A stretch of 51,853 nt of DNA from assembly GCA_030538475.1 (NCBI GenBank), contig JAUNTX010000012.1, positions 1 to 51,853 on the forward strand, given 5' to 3'. Shown here one piece after another: positions 1-8,819 of the stretch. The notes under the pieces are model-generated. The model did no database searches. It worked only from the letters and a program-made list of their open reading frames with translations, and had not been told where the DNA came from. The position numbers and the translations under genes were made by a program. This stretch comes from Dermabacter sp. (GTDB taxonomy: Bacteria; Actinomycetota; Actinomycetes; Actinomycetales; Dermabacteraceae). Position 1 is the stretch's first letter. The number at the start of each line of letters is the position of its first letter.

Positions 1-287
1 CAGGCGGTCGTCAGGAGAAGGTGTCGGTCGGTGACACCATCGTGATCAACCGCGTAGCCGGCGAGGCAGGCGACACCGTTGAGTTCGCTCCGGTCCTCCT
101 GGTTGACGGCGATACGGTGACCTCCGCCAAGGAAGACCTCGAGAAGATCACGGTGAGTGCCGAGAAGATCGAAGATCTCCGCGGCCCGAAGATCCGGATC
201 CTCAAGTACAAGAACAAGACCGGTTACAAGAAGCGCCAGGGCCACCGTCAGGAACTGACCCGGCTCAAGGTCACGAAGATCGCCTGA
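1..287 (+). CDS. rplU: 50S ribosomal protein L21, 5' end cut by window edge
   Basis: C-terminal part of ribosomal protein L21, a 23S rRNA-binding protein of the large subunit. The reading frame is open from base 3 (codons for GGRQEK precede the internal GTG at 21), so the true start lies a few codons left of the window. The body and the basic tail ([14 protein letters not shown], then [10 protein letters not shown]) are typical of L21, which is about 101-103 residues in full. It sits 33 bp before rpmA in the standard rplU-rpmA-obgE order and is surely co-transcribed with it. Confidence 0.97.
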   Translation, partial: GGRQEKVSVGDTIVINRVAGEAGDTVEFAPVLLVDGDTVTSAKEDLEKITVSAEKIEDLRGPKIRILKYKNKTGYKKRQGHRQELTRLKVTKIA

Positions 288-320
288 GCGATCATCGACA
301 TCGAGAGAAGGGACTGACTC

Positions 321-575
321 ATGGCACATAAGAAGGGCGCGAGCTCCTCGAAGAACGGCCGCGATTCGAACGCACAGCGCCTCGGCGTGAAGCGCTTCGG
401 CGGCCAGCAGGTCGGCGCGGGCGAGATCCTCGTCCGTCAGCGCGGCACCCACTTCCACCCCGGTGACGGCGTGGGCCGCGGCGGCGACGACACCCTGTTC
501 GCCCTCACCGCTGGCACCGTCCAGTTCGGTAAGAAGCGCGACCGCAACGTCGTGAACGTGGTTGTCTCGGCCTGA
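321..575 (+). CDS. rpmA: 50S ribosomal protein L27
   Basis: Ribosomal protein L27 (84 aa, full length), whose flexible N-terminus reaches the peptidyl transferase centre. The protein starts [16 protein letters not shown] and carries the conserved [11 protein letters not shown] and [10 protein letters not shown] segments. No N-terminal cleavage extension of the Firmicutes type is present. The start follows GAGAAGGGA. A strong hairpin terminator at 599-641 ends the rplU-rpmA transcript before obgE. Confidence 0.98.
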   Translation: MAHKKGASSSKNGRDSNAQRLGVKRFGGQQVGAGEILVRQRGTHFHPGDGVGRGGDDTLFALTAGTVQFGKKRDRNVVNVVVSA

Positions 576-598
576 GCCGAGCACCGCGACACACTTCC

Positions 599-641
599 GG
601 CGGGGAAGAGGCCCACGTGGCTCTCTTCCCCGCCGCTTTTT
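599..641 (+). terminator. Rho-independent terminator after rpmA
   Basis: A perfect 12-bp stem (GGCGGGGAAGAG at 599-610 with CTCTTCCCCGCC at 623-634) closes a 12-nt loop and is followed by G, C and six T at 637-642. It separates the ribosomal protein genes from obgE, although read-through is possible. Confidence 0.93.
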
Positions 642-665
642 TCACCCCGCCACGGGAGCGTTCCG

Positions 666-671
666 TAGGCT
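666..671 (+). promoter_or_regulatory. Possible -10 element of the obgE-proBA promoter
   Basis: TAGGCT lies 31 bases before the obgE ATG and directly behind the rpmA terminator, where a new promoter is expected. It has the TAnnnT form common in actinobacterial vegetative promoters. No convincing -35 box is visible. Confidence 0.35.
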
Positions 672-702
672 GGCACACACAGGCATGATTGGGGAGGCAG
701 CG

Positions 703-2235
703 ATGGCGACGTTTATTGACCGCGCCGTATTGCACATCACGGGCGGCGACGGTGGTCACGGCTGCGCATCGATTCGCCGAGAGAAGTTCAAGCCCCTCGC
801 GGGGCCCGACGGTGCGAACGGCGGCGATGGCGGCAACGTCATCCTCGAGGTGGATCGCAACGTCACCACGCTCATGGACTTCCACCACTTGCCGCACCGG
901 CGGGCGGATTCCGGCGGCGTCGGCAAGGGCGACTTCAAGGACGGCTCCAAGGGCGGCGACCTCATCCTCCAGGTCCCGGACGGGACCGTGGTGCGCGAGC
1001 GCGACGGCACGTTCATCGCCGACCTCGTGGGCGAGGGCACGCGCTACATCGCGGCCCAGGGCGGCAAGGGCGGGCTCGGCAACGCGGCCCTGTCCAGCTC
1101 GAAGCGCAAGGCCCCCGGATTCGCGCTGCTCGGCGAGCCCGGCCAGGAACGCACCCTTGTCCTGGAGATGAAGTCGATTGCCGACGTGGCGCTCGTCGGC
1201 TTCCCGAGCGCGGGCAAGAGCTCGCTCATCGCCTCCATGAGTTCGGCCCGCCCGAAGATCGCGGACTACCCCTTCACCACGCTCACCCCGAACCTCGGGG
1301 TCGTGGAGGAGCAGCAGTACCGCTTCACGATGGCGGACGTGCCGGGCCTCATTCCCGGGGCAAGCGAAGGCAAGGGCCTCGGCCTCGACTTCTTGCGCCA
1401 CATCGAACGCTGCCACGTCATCGTGCACGTGCTGGATGCTGCCACGATGGAATCGGACCGCGATCCCCTCAAGGACCTCGAGGTGATCGAGAACGAACTG
1501 CGCCAGTACGCGGATCGTCTGGATGCCGATGCGCTTGAGACGGGACTGCCGCCGCTCATGGAACGCCCCACGGTCGTGGTGCTCAACAAGACGGATCTGC
1601 CCGACGGCGCCGAGATGAGCGAGATGGTGCGCTCCCAGCTCGAGGAACGCGGCATGCCGGTGCTGGAGGTGAGCGCCGTGAGCCGGAAGGGGCTGCGCGA
1701 GCTCGCCCTCACCCTCGGCGACCTCGTGACCCGCGAGCGGGAGAAAGCCCCGGCGCCGGCGGATGCGCCCGTGCAGGTGCTGACCCCGCGCGCCGAGGAT
1801 TCGAGCACGTTCACGATTACGCCCGAGCAGTTCGAGGGACGGATCGCCTACCGCATCCGCGGCGATAAGCCCGAGCGGTGGGTGCGCCAGACCGCGTTCG
1901 CGAACGACGAGGCCGTGGGCTTCCTCGCGGATCGCCTCAACCGCCTCGGGATCGAGGACGCCCTGTTCAAGAAGGGCGCCAAGGCCGGCGACACCGTGGT
2001 GATTGGCCCGGGGGAGGACGCCGTGGTGTTCGACTGGGAGCCGACCATGGTGGGCGGCGCCGAGTTCCTCGGTTCGCGCGGCTCGGACGTTCGCCTCGAG
2101 GACCATTCGCGGCCCACGCGCGCCGACAAGCGAGAGGTGCGCCGCGTCAAGGTGCGCGAGCGCATGGATCGCCTCGGTGAGATGGAATCGGAACGCAAGG
2201 CGGGGCACTGGTCGGACCCGTCGAAGGATTCCTAG
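703..2235 (+). CDS. obgE: GTPase Obg (ribosome assembly)
   Basis: Obg/CgtA GTPase of 510 residues, essential for 50S maturation and linked to stress control. The glycine-rich Obg fold fills about residues 1-158 ([28 protein letters not shown]). The G domain follows, with the P-loop GFPSAGKSS at about 165-173, ADVPG (G3) and NKTD at about 295 (G4). A C-terminal OCT domain at roughly 360-440 and a basic tail, as in other actinobacteria, complete it. I chose ATG 703 because GGGAGG at 691-696 is well spaced; upstream in-frame starts lie in or before the terminator. proB starts 17 bp after the stop. Confidence 0.97.
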   Translation: MATFIDRAVLHITGGDGGHGCASIRREKFKPLAGPDGANGGDGGNVILEVDRNVTTLMDFHHLPHRRADSGGVGKGDFKDGSKGGDLILQVPDGTVVRERDGTFIADLVGEGTRYIAAQGGKGGLGNAALSSSKRKAPGFALLGEPGQERTLVLEMKSIADVALVGFPSAGKSSLIASMSSARPKIADYPFTTLTPNLGVVEEQQYRFTMADVPGLIPGASEGKGLGLDFLRHIERCHVIVHVLDAATMESDRDPLKDLEVIENELRQYADRLDADALETGLPPLMERPTVVVLNKTDLPDGAEMSEMVRSQLEERGMPVLEVSAVSRKGLRELALTLGDLVTREREKAPAPADAPVQVLTPRAEDSSTFTITPEQFEGRIAYRIRGDKPERWVRQTAFANDEAVGFLADRLNRLGIEDALFKKGAKAGDTVVIGPGEDAVVFDWEPTMVGGAEFLGSRGSDVRLEDHSRPTRADKREVRRVKVRERMDRLGEMESERKAGHWSDPSKDS

Positions 2236-2252
2236 GTCACGGCGGAGGGCTC

Positions 2253-3440
2253 ATGGCGACGGATCGTTCCCACATCGGTCACAGCACGCGCGAACCGGCG
2301 CGCCTCACGGAGCGCGCGCAGATTGAGCGTGCGCGCCGCGTGGTCATCAAGATCGGGTCGAGCTCGCTCACGGGCGAGGGTGGCCAGTTGCGGCACGACG
2401 TCATTCACTCGCTCGCCGCGAGCGTGTCGGCCCTCGTGCGTCGGGGCCACGACGTCGTGATCGTGAGTTCGGGGGCGATTGCGGCAGCTCTTGGCCCCAT
2501 GGGGCTCACGGCCCGCCCGCGGAACGTGGCGAGCCAGCAGGCGGCCGCGTCGATTGGGCAGGGGCTGCTCATCGCGGCCTATACGCGCGCCTTTGGCGAG
2601 CATTCCGTGCATGTGGGTCAGGTGCTCCTCACGGAAGCCGACGTCATTTCGAGCGAGACCTATCGCAACGTGCGTGGCTCCCTCGAGGCGCTGCTCGAAC
2701 TGCGAGTGGTGCCGATTGTCAACGAGAACGACACGACCGCGACGCACGAGATCCGGTTCGGCGACAACGATCGGCTCGCGAGCCTTGTGGCCCAGGCCAT
2801 TGGCGCGGATCTGCTCGTGCTCCTGACCGACGTGGATGGGCTGTTCACGGCGCCGCCGAATCAGCCCGGGGCCAGGCGAGTGCCCGAGGTTCCCGACGCG
2901 GCCCGCCTCGAGGGCGTGAGCATCGGTGCGGTGGGCACGTCCGTGGGCACGGGCGGGATGGTCACGAAGCTGTCGGCTGCGCACAACGCGGCCATCACCG
3001 GCACCGCCACGGTGTTGACGCTCCCGGAGAACTTCGCGCGCGTCATGGCGGGGGAGGACTGCGGAACGTTCTTCCCGGCGCGCGCGGGGCGCCGCCGCTC
3101 GCGCCTCATGTGGCTGCGCTATGCGACGCGCGGCTCCGGCTCTCTTGTTCTGGATGACGGTGCCGTGGCGGCCGTGACTCTTCGCCGCACCTCGGTGCTG
3201 CCCGTCGGCATTATTGACGTGCGGGGCGACTTCCCCGAGGGTGTGCCGGTCGATATTGAGGCGGCCGACGGCACGGTTGTGGCTCGCGGTCTCAGCCACT
3301 TCAGCGCCGAGGATATTCGGCGGATGCGGGGCGCGAACACCGACGATCTGCGCGCCCGCCTCGGCGAGGAGTTTGCGCGAGTGGTCATCCATCGAGACGA
3401 CCTGGTGGTGCTCAAGCGAGAAGCGTCTGCCTCCCGATAG
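2253..3440 (+). CDS. proB: Glutamate 5-kinase
   Basis: ProB phosphorylates L-glutamate with ATP to gamma-glutamyl phosphate, the first step of proline synthesis. The protein has 395 aa. An amino acid kinase domain begins with VVIKIGSSSLTGEGG near residue 30 and contains the glutamate/ATP motifs VSSGAIAAAL, NENDTTATHEIRFGDND and LLTDVDGLF. A C-terminal PUA domain spans about residues 290-385. The N-terminus is some 20 residues longer than usual; ATG 2253 behind GGAGGG is the best start. It lies directly before proA, so both steps to glutamate semialdehyde are co-transcribed with obgE. Confidence 0.97.
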   Translation: MATDRSHIGHSTREPARLTERAQIERARRVVIKIGSSSLTGEGGQLRHDVIHSLAASVSALVRRGHDVVIVSSGAIAAALGPMGLTARPRNVASQQAAASIGQGLLIAAYTRAFGEHSVHVGQVLLTEADVISSETYRNVRGSLEALLELRVVPIVNENDTTATHEIRFGDNDRLASLVAQAIGADLLVLLTDVDGLFTAPPNQPGARRVPEVPDAARLEGVSIGAVGTSVGTGGMVTKLSAAHNAAITGTATVLTLPENFARVMAGEDCGTFFPARAGRRRSRLMWLRYATRGSGSLVLDDGAVAAVTLRRTSVLPVGIIDVRGDFPEGVPVDIEAADGTVVARGLSHFSAEDIRRMRGANTDDLRARLGEEFARVVIHRDDLVVLKREASASR

Positions 3441-3449
3441 GGTGTGGCC

Positions 3450-4745
3450 ATGACGCACACTGAGGACACCGCTGCATCGGAGACCACCGCCGCCGTCTTT
3501 GCCGTGGCGCGCGCCGCGAAGGACGCCCAGCCGGCACTCGCCGCGCTCACGCGGGCCAGCAAGGACGCCCTGCTGCACGCCATGGCCGACGCCCTGGTGG
3601 CCGACACCGACGCGATCCTGGCGGGCAACGCCCTGGATCTCGAGCGGGCCGACGAAGCCGGGATCGAGGCCGGACTTCGGGACAGGCTCCTGCTGGATCC
3701 CGAACGCGTAGGCGTGATCGCCGACCAGTTGCGGCAGGCAGCCTCGCTGCCCGATCCGGTGGGCGAGGTGGTGCGCGGTTCGGTCCTCGCGAACGGGCTG
3801 CAGCTCACCCAGGTGCGCGTGCCACTCGGCGTGGTCGGCATGATTTACGAGGCCCGGCCGAACGTCACGGTCGATGCCGCGGGCCTGGCCCTCAAGTCCG
3901 GCAACGCGGTGGTGCTGCGGGGCGGCAGCGCCGCCCTCGAATCCAATCGCGCCATCATCGCCTCGATGCACGGCGCCCTCACCTCGCGCGGCCTGCCTGC
4001 CGCCCTTATCGGCGGAATCGATGACTACGGGCGCGAGGGCGCGGGCGCCCTCATGCAGGCGCGCGGGCTCGTGGATGTGCTGATTCCACGCGGCGGCGCG
4101 GGCCTCATTCAGCGCGTGCTTCGCGAATCGCTCGTGCCGGTGATCGAGACGGGCACGGGCAACACCCACGTCTTCGTGGACGCCTCCGCGAACCTCACCC
4201 AGGCGGTCGACATCGTCATCAACGCGAAGACCCAGCGCATCGGCGTGTGCAACGCGCTCGAGAACCTCCTGGTTCACGAGGACATCGCCCCCACGTTCCT
4301 CCCGCTCGTGGCAGCGGCCCTGGGCGAGCGCGGCGTGAGCCTGCACGCCGATGCGCCGTCGGCCGAGCACCTGGAGGGCCACGGCGCCCCCATCATCGCC
4401 GCAACCCCCGAGGACTTCGACACCGAATACCTCGCCCTCGAACTCGCCGTGGCCGTGGTGCCCGACGTGCACGCCGCGATTGCCCACATTCGCGCCCACT
4501 CGAGCGGCCACACCGAATCGATCCTCACCCAGTCCATCGCGAGCGAGCAGGCGTTCGTGCAGGGCGTCGATTCCGCCGTGGTGATGGTCAACGCCTCCAC
4601 CCGCTTCAGCGACGGCGGCGAGTTCGGCTTCGGCGCGGAAATTGGCATCTCCACCCAAAAACTTCACGCGCGAGGCCCCATGGCGCTCACCGAACTGACC
4701 AGCACGAAGTGGATCGTGCGCGGCAACGGCCACGTGCGGCCGTGA
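3450..4745 (+). CDS. proA: Gamma-glutamyl phosphate reductase
   Basis: ProA reduces gamma-glutamyl phosphate with NADPH to glutamate-5-semialdehyde, which cyclises on the way to proline. The protein has 431 aa and an aldehyde dehydrogenase fold. The catalytic cysteine is Cys267 in RIGVCNALEN. VPLGVVGMIYEARPNVTVDA and NAVVLRGGSAA form the cofactor site, and the C-terminus has FGAEIGISTQKLHARGPM. I prefer ATG 3450 (AGGG eight bases upstream) to the in-frame GTG at 3444. It follows proB by 9 bp. Confidence 0.97.
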   Translation: MTHTEDTAASETTAAVFAVARAAKDAQPALAALTRASKDALLHAMADALVADTDAILAGNALDLERADEAGIEAGLRDRLLLDPERVGVIADQLRQAASLPDPVGEVVRGSVLANGLQLTQVRVPLGVVGMIYEARPNVTVDAAGLALKSGNAVVLRGGSAALESNRAIIASMHGALTSRGLPAALIGGIDDYGREGAGALMQARGLVDVLIPRGGAGLIQRVLRESLVPVIETGTGNTHVFVDASANLTQAVDIVINAKTQRIGVCNALENLLVHEDIAPTFLPLVAAALGERGVSLHADAPSAEHLEGHGAPIIAATPEDFDTEYLALELAVAVVPDVHAAIAHIRAHSSGHTESILTQSIASEQAFVQGVDSAVVMVNASTRFSDGGEFGFGAEIGISTQKLHARGPMALTELTSTKWIVRGNGHVRP

Positions 4746-4792
4746 GGCGCGGCGCGGGCCGCTATGGGGCTCGCGTGTGAAACAATGAGCGT

Positions 4793-4812
4793 GGCCCGGC
4801 AACCGTCGGGCC
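4793..4812 (+). terminator. GC-rich hairpin after proA
   Basis: GGCCCG at 4793-4798 pairs with CGGGCC at 4807-4812 around an 8-nt loop, 47 bp after the proA stop and 22 bp before the next start. There is no T-run, so it may be a weak terminator, a pause site or part of the 5' leader of the small membrane protein gene. Confidence 0.35.
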
Positions 4813-4833
4813 CCTTGATGTGAAAGGTTTGCG

Positions 4834-5031
4834 ATGCACGCTGAACTCGTTCTTCTTGCCGAAGGCGCTGCCGCGCACGGCCCGCACCCCGCCGTTTTCG
4901 GCGTGGGGGCCTTCGTGATTCTCATGTCCCTCCTCGGCATCACCTTCCTCTTCAGCGGCGTGCACCAGCGGCCCTCCGCGGAGGCGAAGACGGTGGCCGA
5001 AGTGGAGCGCGAGCACGGCGGGCACAGCTAA
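4834..5031 (+). CDS. Small single-pass membrane protein, function unknown
   Basis: A 65-aa protein with one clear hydrophobic helix (about residues 22-44, [21 protein letters not shown]) and a short charged tail ([15 protein letters not shown]). The start follows GAAAGG with good spacing. It lies between proA and nadD, a slot where I believe other actinobacteria also carry a short membrane protein. His residues occur near both ends. I assign no function. Confidence 0.8.
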   Translation: MHAELVLLAEGAAAHGPHPAVFGVGAFVILMSLLGITFLFSGVHQRPSAEAKTVAEVEREHGGHS

Positions 5032-5042
5032 CGGACCTCGTG

Positions 5043-5651
5043 ATGGCAAAACGGCGCAGGCTGGGCGTGATGGGTGGAACGTTTGATCCCATTCATCACG
5101 GGCACCTCGTGGCGGCAAGTGAGGTCCAGAGCGTCTTCGGTCTGGACCAGGTGATCTTTGTTCCCACGGGTCGCCCCTGGCAGAAGCAGGCCAAGCAGAT
5201 CTCCGATCCGGAGCATCGCTACCTCATGACTGTCGTGGCCACGGCGGCCAACCCGCGCTTCACCGTGTCTCGCGTGGACGTGGAGCGGCCTGGGCAGACC
5301 TTCACGATTGACACGCTGCGGGATCTCAAGCGCCAGTTCCCCGACGACGAACTGTTCTTCATCACCGGCGCGGATGCGCTCGCCAACATCCTCACGTGGA
5401 AGGATTACGGCGAGATCTTCGATCTGGCGCACTTCGTGGGCGTGACCCGTCCGGGACACGACATGGATACCGCGGGGCTCCCCGAAAATGGGGTCACGCT
5501 GATTGAGGTTCCTGCCATGGCGATCTCCTCTACGGACTGCCGCACGCGCGTCCAGCGCGGAGAACCCGTGTGGTACCTCGTGCCCGACGGTGTGGTGCAG
5601 TACATCAACAAATACGACTTGTATGTAGGAAGTGACGAAGATGGACGCTGA
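5043..5651 (+). CDS. nadD: Nicotinate mononucleotide adenylyltransferase
   Basis: NadD transfers AMP from ATP to nicotinate mononucleotide to make deamido-NAD. The protein has 202 aa. The nucleotidyltransferase signature [12 protein letters not shown] is at the N-terminus, VPTGRPWQK binds substrate, and the C-terminal phosphate motif [10 protein letters not shown] replaces the usual ISSTxIR. GTG 5040 directly before ATG 5043 is an equally possible start. The 3' end overlaps the next gene by 11 bp, which suggests translational coupling in a nadD-(acidic protein)-rsfS unit. Confidence 0.95.
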   Translation: MAKRRRLGVMGGTFDPIHHGHLVAASEVQSVFGLDQVIFVPTGRPWQKQAKQISDPEHRYLMTVVATAANPRFTVSRVDVERPGQTFTIDTLRDLKRQFPDDELFFITGADALANILTWKDYGEIFDLAHFVGVTRPGHDMDTAGLPENGVTLIEVPAMAISSTDCRTRVQRGEPVWYLVPDGVVQYINKYDLYVGSDEDGR

Positions 5652-6930
5652 GGGCACATCGCCGCGCAGGCACGGCCGCCGCGCGCGGGCCGTGAGCGAG
5701 GAAGAGCTGGACGCCACCGGTTCGGGCCGCCGCGCCGCGACCGCGACCGGTGACCTCGCGTTCTTCGCGCGCCGCACCGCCGTTTTGCCACCCGTGGCCG
5801 ACGCGCTCCTTCCCGAGCTCAAGCGCTTCCAGGGATCCGCGATTGCGCTCTACGAGCGGCCGCGCATCGAAAGCGTCGAGCAGGTAGAGGCCGTCGATAC
5901 CTCCCCGGAGCCGCAGGTGGCTGACACCGAGCTTCAGGTAGCGGACGCCGAGACCGTCGTTGACGCCGGTGCCGATGTGGATGCCGCTGCTGAGGCCGAA
6001 GTTGAGGCCGGGGACGAGGTCGCGTCGGCTGAGGCGAGCGTCGTCGATCCGACCATCGCCGTGCCGCCCGTCGTGCCCGTCGCCTTGCCGGATGAGCCGA
6101 CGACCGCGATCCCCACTGCCGATGTGGGAGCGAAGAAGGGCTCCTGGTTTGGCGCGAGGCGCGGCAAGAAGGACACGGCGCACACAGGCGCCATCGTGTC
6201 GCCGGATGCCCAGGTGGAGCCGCTTGGTGACGCCGAGGCTGTGACGGCCGAAAGCTACGACCTCGAATCCGCGAACGCGACTGACACCCACACGTTCGAT
6301 CCCGCTGATATCGAGCAGTACGAAGCCGATGTGGCGGGCGATAGGCCGGGCGCGACTGCGGCTGGCATTGCGGGCGTCGCCGCCGAGAACGCGGGCGCCT
6401 TTCCCGCCGCGGAACTTTCTGCGGACGACGAGGTGGAGCTGGATGCGAGCGCTGAGGACCTGGCGGATGCCACCGAGGGCGACGCCGGTGCCGACAGCGC
6501 CCTGAGCGACCTCGAGGCCGCAGGCGCGGACGATGCAGGGGTGGAGGGCGTGGAGCCGTCGGCCCCCGAAGCCCCCGCCGCCGTCTGGACCAGCGAGCCG
6601 GACTCCCGCGGTGTGCTGAGCCCCGCCACGCAAACCCTCACCGCCACGGAGCGCGCGGGCGTCGATGAGGCCGATTGGTACGAAATGGGCGATCTGCCCG
6701 CCGATCGCGCCCCCGAACCGAAGGCCGCCCCCCGCTTTGACGGCACCGTGCTCAACAAGCCCGCTCGTACGAGCGCGGGCGTCGGCGCCTGGATCACCTG
6801 GATCCTCGTCTTCGCCGTGCTCGTGGGCATCATCGTCATGCTCGTGACCGGCGTGATCGGCCCCGGCATGCTCAGCTCTGCCGCACCTTTTAGCACCCTT
6901 ACCCCCACCATCGGAGGACTCCTCACGTGA
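5641..6930 (+). CDS. Long acidic, disordered protein with a C-terminal membrane anchor
   Basis: Unrecognised 429-aa protein. The first 30 residues are basic. About residues 80-370 are low-complexity and rich in Ala, Asp, Glu and Val, and a single hydrophobic helix sits near residues 383-408 ([21 protein letters not shown]). A short tail follows. The sequence predicts a cytoplasmic disordered domain tethered to the membrane. ATG 5641 has AGGAAG at proper spacing; an upstream GTG at 5632 is possible. It overlaps nadD by 11 bp and rsfS by 4 bp. Homologues between nadD and rsfS exist in related genera as hypothetical proteins, as far as I recall. Confidence 0.8.
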   Translation: MDAEGTSPRRHGRRARAVSEEELDATGSGRRAATATGDLAFFARRTAVLPPVADALLPELKRFQGSAIALYERPRIESVEQVEAVDTSPEPQVADTELQVADAETVVDAGADVDAAAEAEVEAGDEVASAEASVVDPTIAVPPVVPVALPDEPTTAIPTADVGAKKGSWFGARRGKKDTAHTGAIVSPDAQVEPLGDAEAVTAESYDLESANATDTHTFDPADIEQYEADVAGDRPGATAAGIAGVAAENAGAFPAAELSADDEVELDASAEDLADATEGDAGADSALSDLEAAGADDAGVEGVEPSAPEAPAAVWTSEPDSRGVLSPATQTLTATERAGVDEADWYEMGDLPADRAPEPKAAPRFDGTVLNKPARTSAGVGAWITWILVFAVLVGIIVMLVTGVIGPGMLSSAAPFSTLTPTIGGLLT

Positions 6931-7316
6931 GCGCACTCGACGAATCGATCACCATGGCCCGCATCGCCGGGCAAGCGGCCGCAGACAAGCTCGCGGGCAA
7001 CGTGATCGCCCTCGACGTTTCCGAACAGCTCGTCATCACCGACGTGTTCCTGGTCTGCTCCGGCGACTCCGAGCGCCAGGTGAACGGCATCGTGGACGGC
7101 ATCGAAGAGGAGATGCTCAAGGCCGGATACAAGCCGCGCCGCCGCGAAGGCGAAAAGGATGCGCGCTGGATCCTCCTGGATTACACGGACATCGTTGTGC
7201 ACGTCCAGCACGCCGAGGACCGCGCCTTCTATGCCCTCGAACGGCTCTGGCGCGACGCTCCCACCGTGGACCTCCAGCTTGACCTGCCGCCGAACGCCGA
7301 GGAGGCCCGCGCCTAG
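6927..7316 (+). CDS. rsfS: Ribosome silencing factor RsfS
   Basis: RsfS (129 aa) binds ribosomal protein L14 and blocks subunit joining when nutrients are short. The DUF143/Oligomerisation fold shows as VIALDVSEQLVITDVFLVCSG, RQVNGIVDGIEE and the WILLDYTDIVVHV core, followed by AFYALERLW. The GTG start overlaps the stop of the preceding gene (GTGA), and nadD lies just upstream, the usual neighbourhood of this gene. Confidence 0.96.
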   Translation: MSALDESITMARIAGQAAADKLAGNVIALDVSEQLVITDVFLVCSGDSERQVNGIVDGIEEEMLKAGYKPRRREGEKDARWILLDYTDIVVHVQHAEDRAFYALERLWRDAPTVDLQLDLPPNAEEARA

Positions 7317-7317
7317 C

Positions 7318-7953
7318 ATGGAGCGCCTGATCCTCGTCCGTCACGGGCAGACCGACCACAACGTTCAGCGGCGGCTCCAGGGGCAGATTGACATCCCCAT
7401 GAACGCCACCGGTGCCGCGCAAGCAGAGGCGGTGGGGGAGTCGCTCTCCACCCTGAGCGACGTTGCCGCCGTCTACACTTCGCCGCTGTCTCGCGCACGC
7501 GCCACCGCCGAAGCGATCGCCGTCAGGCACGGCCTCGGTGTCCACGGCGACCCCCGCCTGCTCGAGCGCAGCTTTGGGGAATGGGAAGGGCTCACCCGCG
7601 ACGAAGTAGAAGCGGGATGGCCCGAAGACTTCGCCAACTGGGTGGGCGGGCACCCCATCGCCGGTGCGGGCGTCGAGGACCGCGAGGTTGTCGCCGAACG
7701 CTTCAACGCCGCCTGTCGCTCCTACGCCGACGCCCACCCCGGGCCCAGCACCGTCATCGTCGTCTCCCACGGCGCCGCCATCTCCCTCGGCATCGCCGCC
7801 ATGCTCGGCCTCGACACCGCCCACTTCCGCGGCTTCCAGGGACTCGACAACTGCGCCCGCGCCGTCCTCCTCCCACAGGACAACGGCACCGCGACCGGTT
7901 GGGTGAGGCTCGCATCACTCAACCTCCCCGCCGATTTTCCCGCCCCCGCCTGA
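7318..7953 (+). CDS. Histidine phosphatase family protein (phosphoglycerate mutase-like)
   Basis: A 211-aa member of the histidine phosphatase superfamily. LVRHGQTDHN at the N-terminus holds the phosphorylated His9, SPLSRARATAEAI supplies the arginine, ERSFGEWEGLT carries the acid residue and VVSHGAAIS holds the second His151. Genes of this kind next to rsfS are often called gpmB or cobC; phosphoglycerate mutase activity is unlikely to be its role and the substrate cannot be read from sequence. The start is 2 bp after the rsfS stop. Confidence 0.9.
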   Translation: MERLILVRHGQTDHNVQRRLQGQIDIPMNATGAAQAEAVGESLSTLSDVAAVYTSPLSRARATAEAIAVRHGLGVHGDPRLLERSFGEWEGLTRDEVEAGWPEDFANWVGGHPIAGAGVEDREVVAERFNAACRSYADAHPGPSTVIVVSHGAAISLGIAAMLGLDTAHFRGFQGLDNCARAVLLPQDNGTATGWVRLASLNLPADFPAPA

Positions 7954-7997
7954 CCGTGTAAGCTCGAGGAGTCGCAAAACGCGACACCCATCATTTC

Positions 7998-8070
7998 GGG
8001 GCTATGGCGCAGTTGGTAGCGCGTCTGCATGGCATGCAGAAGGTCACGGGTTCGAATCCCGTTAGCTCCA
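7998..8070 (+). tRNA. tRNA-Ala (anticodon GGC)
   Basis: A 73-nt tRNA. The acceptor 7998-8004 GGGGCTA pairs with TAGCTCC at 8063-8069, with discriminator A8070 and no encoded CCA. The anticodon stem TCTGC/GCAGA encloses loop ATGGCAT, giving anticodon GGC (codon GCC). The T arm is ACGGG-TTCGAAT-CCCGT. A terminator follows at 8092. The accessory region begins directly after it. Confidence 0.97.
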
Positions 8071-8091
8071 CTTAGATCGACAACGATGTTG

Positions 8092-8120
8092 CTGCCCCGC
8101 CTGAGTGCGGGGCAGTTTTT
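8092..8120 (+). terminator. Terminator of the tRNA-Ala transcript
   Basis: CTGCCCCGC (8092-8100) pairs with GCGGGGCAG (8107-8115) around a 6-nt loop, followed by five T. It lies 22 nt behind the tRNA and marks the edge of conserved chromosome on this side. Confidence 0.93.
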
Positions 8121-8151
8121 GTTTCTGTGGCAGGTGGGGTGGGTGGCGTGT

Positions 8152-8566
8152 GAAGTTTTGGGTCCAGGCGATCTTCTTCTCCTGGTCGCACCATTGCCAG
8201 TCGATGACATGGCGTCCGTTGGTGGCGATCAGTAGGCACCAGCTTTGGAAGTAGGTGCCGTCCAGCATCACCACGTCGTGGATCTCGCTGGTCGGGGTTG
8301 GGGGTGGTACGTGGATGTTCCAGCACCAGGAGGTGTGACGGCGAAACGTGCGGGCACTGCCGGCCAGGGTAGTTGGGGTCTTGGTTGTGCAGGATCCAGG
8401 CGAGGAACTGGTCGAGTTCGGCGCGGCGAGTGATGTCGGGTCGTGACTGTAGTTGGGAGGACCCGCAGGTGGTGCATCGCCATCTTGTGCGTCCCGAGCT
8501 GGTTGTTCCGTTCTTTACCAGCGCTTGGGCGCATGCAGCACAGTGGGGACGGCGAGCATTGGGCAT
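8152..8566 (-). pseudogene. IS1249-like (IS256 family) transposase remnant
   Basis: N-terminal third of a transposase. Reading on the minus strand, a zinc-ribbon start (PHCAACAQALVKNG...TRWRCTTCG) runs in one frame to about 8385. After a frameshift the sequence continues in a second frame as RTFRRHTSWCWNI, then VVMLDGTYFQSWCLLI and GRHVIDWQWCDQEKK. The LDGTYF/HVIDWQWCD segments are characteristic of the IS1249 group. Similarity stops at about 8152, so some two thirds of the protein is missing. ATG 8566 is the likely original start and lies inside a perfect palindrome. Confidence 0.85.
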
Positions 8567-8605
8567 CGACCATGCTCCCAGAGCATGGTCGATGCCCAAT
8601 GCTCG
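8553..8605. repeat. Perfect 25-bp inverted repeat with 3-bp centre
   Basis: Arms at 8553-8577 and 8581-8605 are exact reverse complements around CCA at 8578-8580. The palindrome covers the start of the transposase remnant. It has no T-run, so it is not an ordinary terminator. It could be an operator, a hairpin that shuts off read-through translation of the transposase, or a product of inverted duplication at an IS end. Confidence 0.9.
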
Positions 8606-8819
8606 CAGGTCAGCCCATGGATTTGGCGGCTTTTATGCACACATTCTGGCCTCTATAACACTGGAGCGGGTGCGGGGAAGGCATGCGTCGATCTAGTGCC
8701 TCCCATCTCTGCGGGAGCGCGAGTGGCCGGAGTGTCGTGCCAGTTCCCCGTAGCTAGCCCCTATGACAGTAAAATCGTGCAGCGTGGATCTTTGAGCAGA
8801 GGGATGCTCGTGCAATTGC

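Noticed and set aside
505-2208. Long minus-strand open frame opposite obgE
   Set aside because: Antisense shadow in GC-rich DNA; Arg/His/Ala-rich with no domain, and obgE on the other strand is certain.
2232-4943. Open frame of 903 codons on the minus strand over proB and proA
   Set aside because: Shadow of two well-supported genes; the composition is that of a complementary-strand reading frame.
7998-8070. Possible attachment-site repeat of the tRNA-Ala 3' end bordering the accessory region
   Set aside because: I found no second copy of the T-arm/acceptor sequence by eye in the window; a full search is needed.
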